Shown: positions 43,831 through 43,973 of the stretch, in pieces
Position numbering within the stretch: position 1 is the stretch's first letter
How the letters are laid out: each line of letters begins with the position of its first letter
Source of the DNA: Clostridia bacterium
GTDB taxonomy: Bacteria > Bacillota > Clostridia > Christensenellales > UBA1242
Length of the DNA: 43,973 nucleotides
Reading direction: 5' to 3'
Assembly (NCBI GenBank): GCA_017468205.1
Contig: JAFUJK010000039.1
Span: 1-43,973, forward strand
Notes under the pieces: generated by a model
Seen by the model: only the letters and a program-made list of their open reading frames with translations
What the model was told of the DNA's origin: nothing
Database searches by the model: none
Translations under genes and position numbers: made by a program

Positions 43831-43855
43831 AAAGACCCGCAAGGGTCTTTTTTTG
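43831..43855 (+). terminator. Terminator after the second tRNA-end copy
   Basis: An 8-bp stem AAAGACCC/GGGTCTTT with a GCAA loop and a run of seven T. No gene upstream of it on this strand other than the tRNA unit. Confidence 0.85.
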
Positions 43856-43913
43856 TCTGTTGACAACTTCACCTTTAAGTCGGAAGTTTTGAAAAGATTT
43901 ATCCTTATTAGCA

Positions 43914-43973
43914 TTCTCCTCGAGGAGAAGGGGGACCGCGGTAGCGGTGGTTGAGGTGTAGGCACGCAGTGCC
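43914..43973. repeat. Palindrome-rich GC-rich repeat cut by the window edge
   Basis: Three palindromes lie in 60 bases: a perfect 16-base palindrome TTCTCCTCGAGGAGAA (43914-43929), ACCGC-GGTA-GCGGT (43935-43948) and GGCAC-GCA-GTGCC (43961-43973). The segment is far richer in GC than its surroundings, which suggests a REP- or MITE-like dispersed element. Only its beginning is visible. Confidence 0.6.

Noticed and set aside
43762..43965. 67-residue minus-strand frame running through the right-edge repeat
   Set aside because: It crosses a terminator, a tRNA-end copy and palindromic repeat sequence, and has no ribosome binding site.

Overview
The window is AT-rich DNA from a low-GC Gram-positive bacterium of the Clostridia type. 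The gene orders pcrA-ligA-gatCAB, rsgA-rpe-spoVM/rpmB/yloU-fakA and ylxM-ffh-rpsP-rimM-trmD are classic Bacillota blocks. Ribosome binding sites are strong (GGAGG type), promoters are sigma-A-like with 17-bp spacers, and rho-independent terminators are frequent. A 26-codon spoVM gene implies an endospore former. The style of the surface proteins (GLUG-like and InlB/'bacterial repeat' modules) is typical of gut Clostridia. I cannot name the genus; an uncultured Christensenellales-like lineage is only a guess.

Layout. 1-654: 5' part of uvrB, running off the left edge. 774-17304: accessory, surface-oriented region, all on the minus strand. It holds a 1106-aa Ig-like membrane-anchored protein, a small Cys-rich membrane protein, a lipoprotein, rpiB, a 1535-aa GLUG/repeat protein with a large basic cytoplasmic tail, a PHP phosphoesterase, a 1517-aa GLUG/repeat protein, an HD-domain hydrolase and a 54-aa protein. 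The two giant genes and the PHP gene between them look like one operon of about 10 kb read from a promoter near 16.3 kb. 17382-18824: divergent aldehyde dehydrogenase. 18972-21407: a small Ser/Arg/Lys-rich protein, then yloU-fakA (Asp23-like protein and fatty-acid kinase). 21643: rpmB in the opposite direction.

21878-33872 (minus): a long housekeeping run of pcrA-ligA, then gatC-gatA-gatB-rpoZ-priA-rsgA-rpe, then spoVM, preceded by a small unknown basic protein. 34145-36520: leuS. 36621-41631 (minus): ylxM-ffh-rpsP-rimM-trmD-rbgA-yraN, followed by rplS with its own promoter and a structured leader; in B. subtilis rplS sits directly after trmD. 41757-43227 (plus): a lytic transglycosylase and a divergent DegV-family protein. 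43400-43620: tRNA-Ala(UGC) and tRNA-Ile(GAU). The last 350 bases hold two partial copies of the 3' end of that tRNA-Ile, each followed by a terminator, and the start of a palindrome-rich repeat cut by the window edge.

The core genes cover DNA repair and replication restart (uvrB, pcrA, ligA, priA), translation and ribosome assembly (gatCAB, leuS, rplS, rpsP, rpmB, rimM, trmD, rbgA, rsgA), protein targeting (ffh, ylxM), fatty-acid incorporation (fakA, possibly the DegV protein) and pentose phosphates (rpiB, rpe). The least ordinary parts are the non-sortase surface-protein operon with an embedded PHP enzyme, several leader or RBS hairpins, and the tRNA-end duplications. I found no CRISPR array, transposase, integrase, toxin-antitoxin pair or known defence system.
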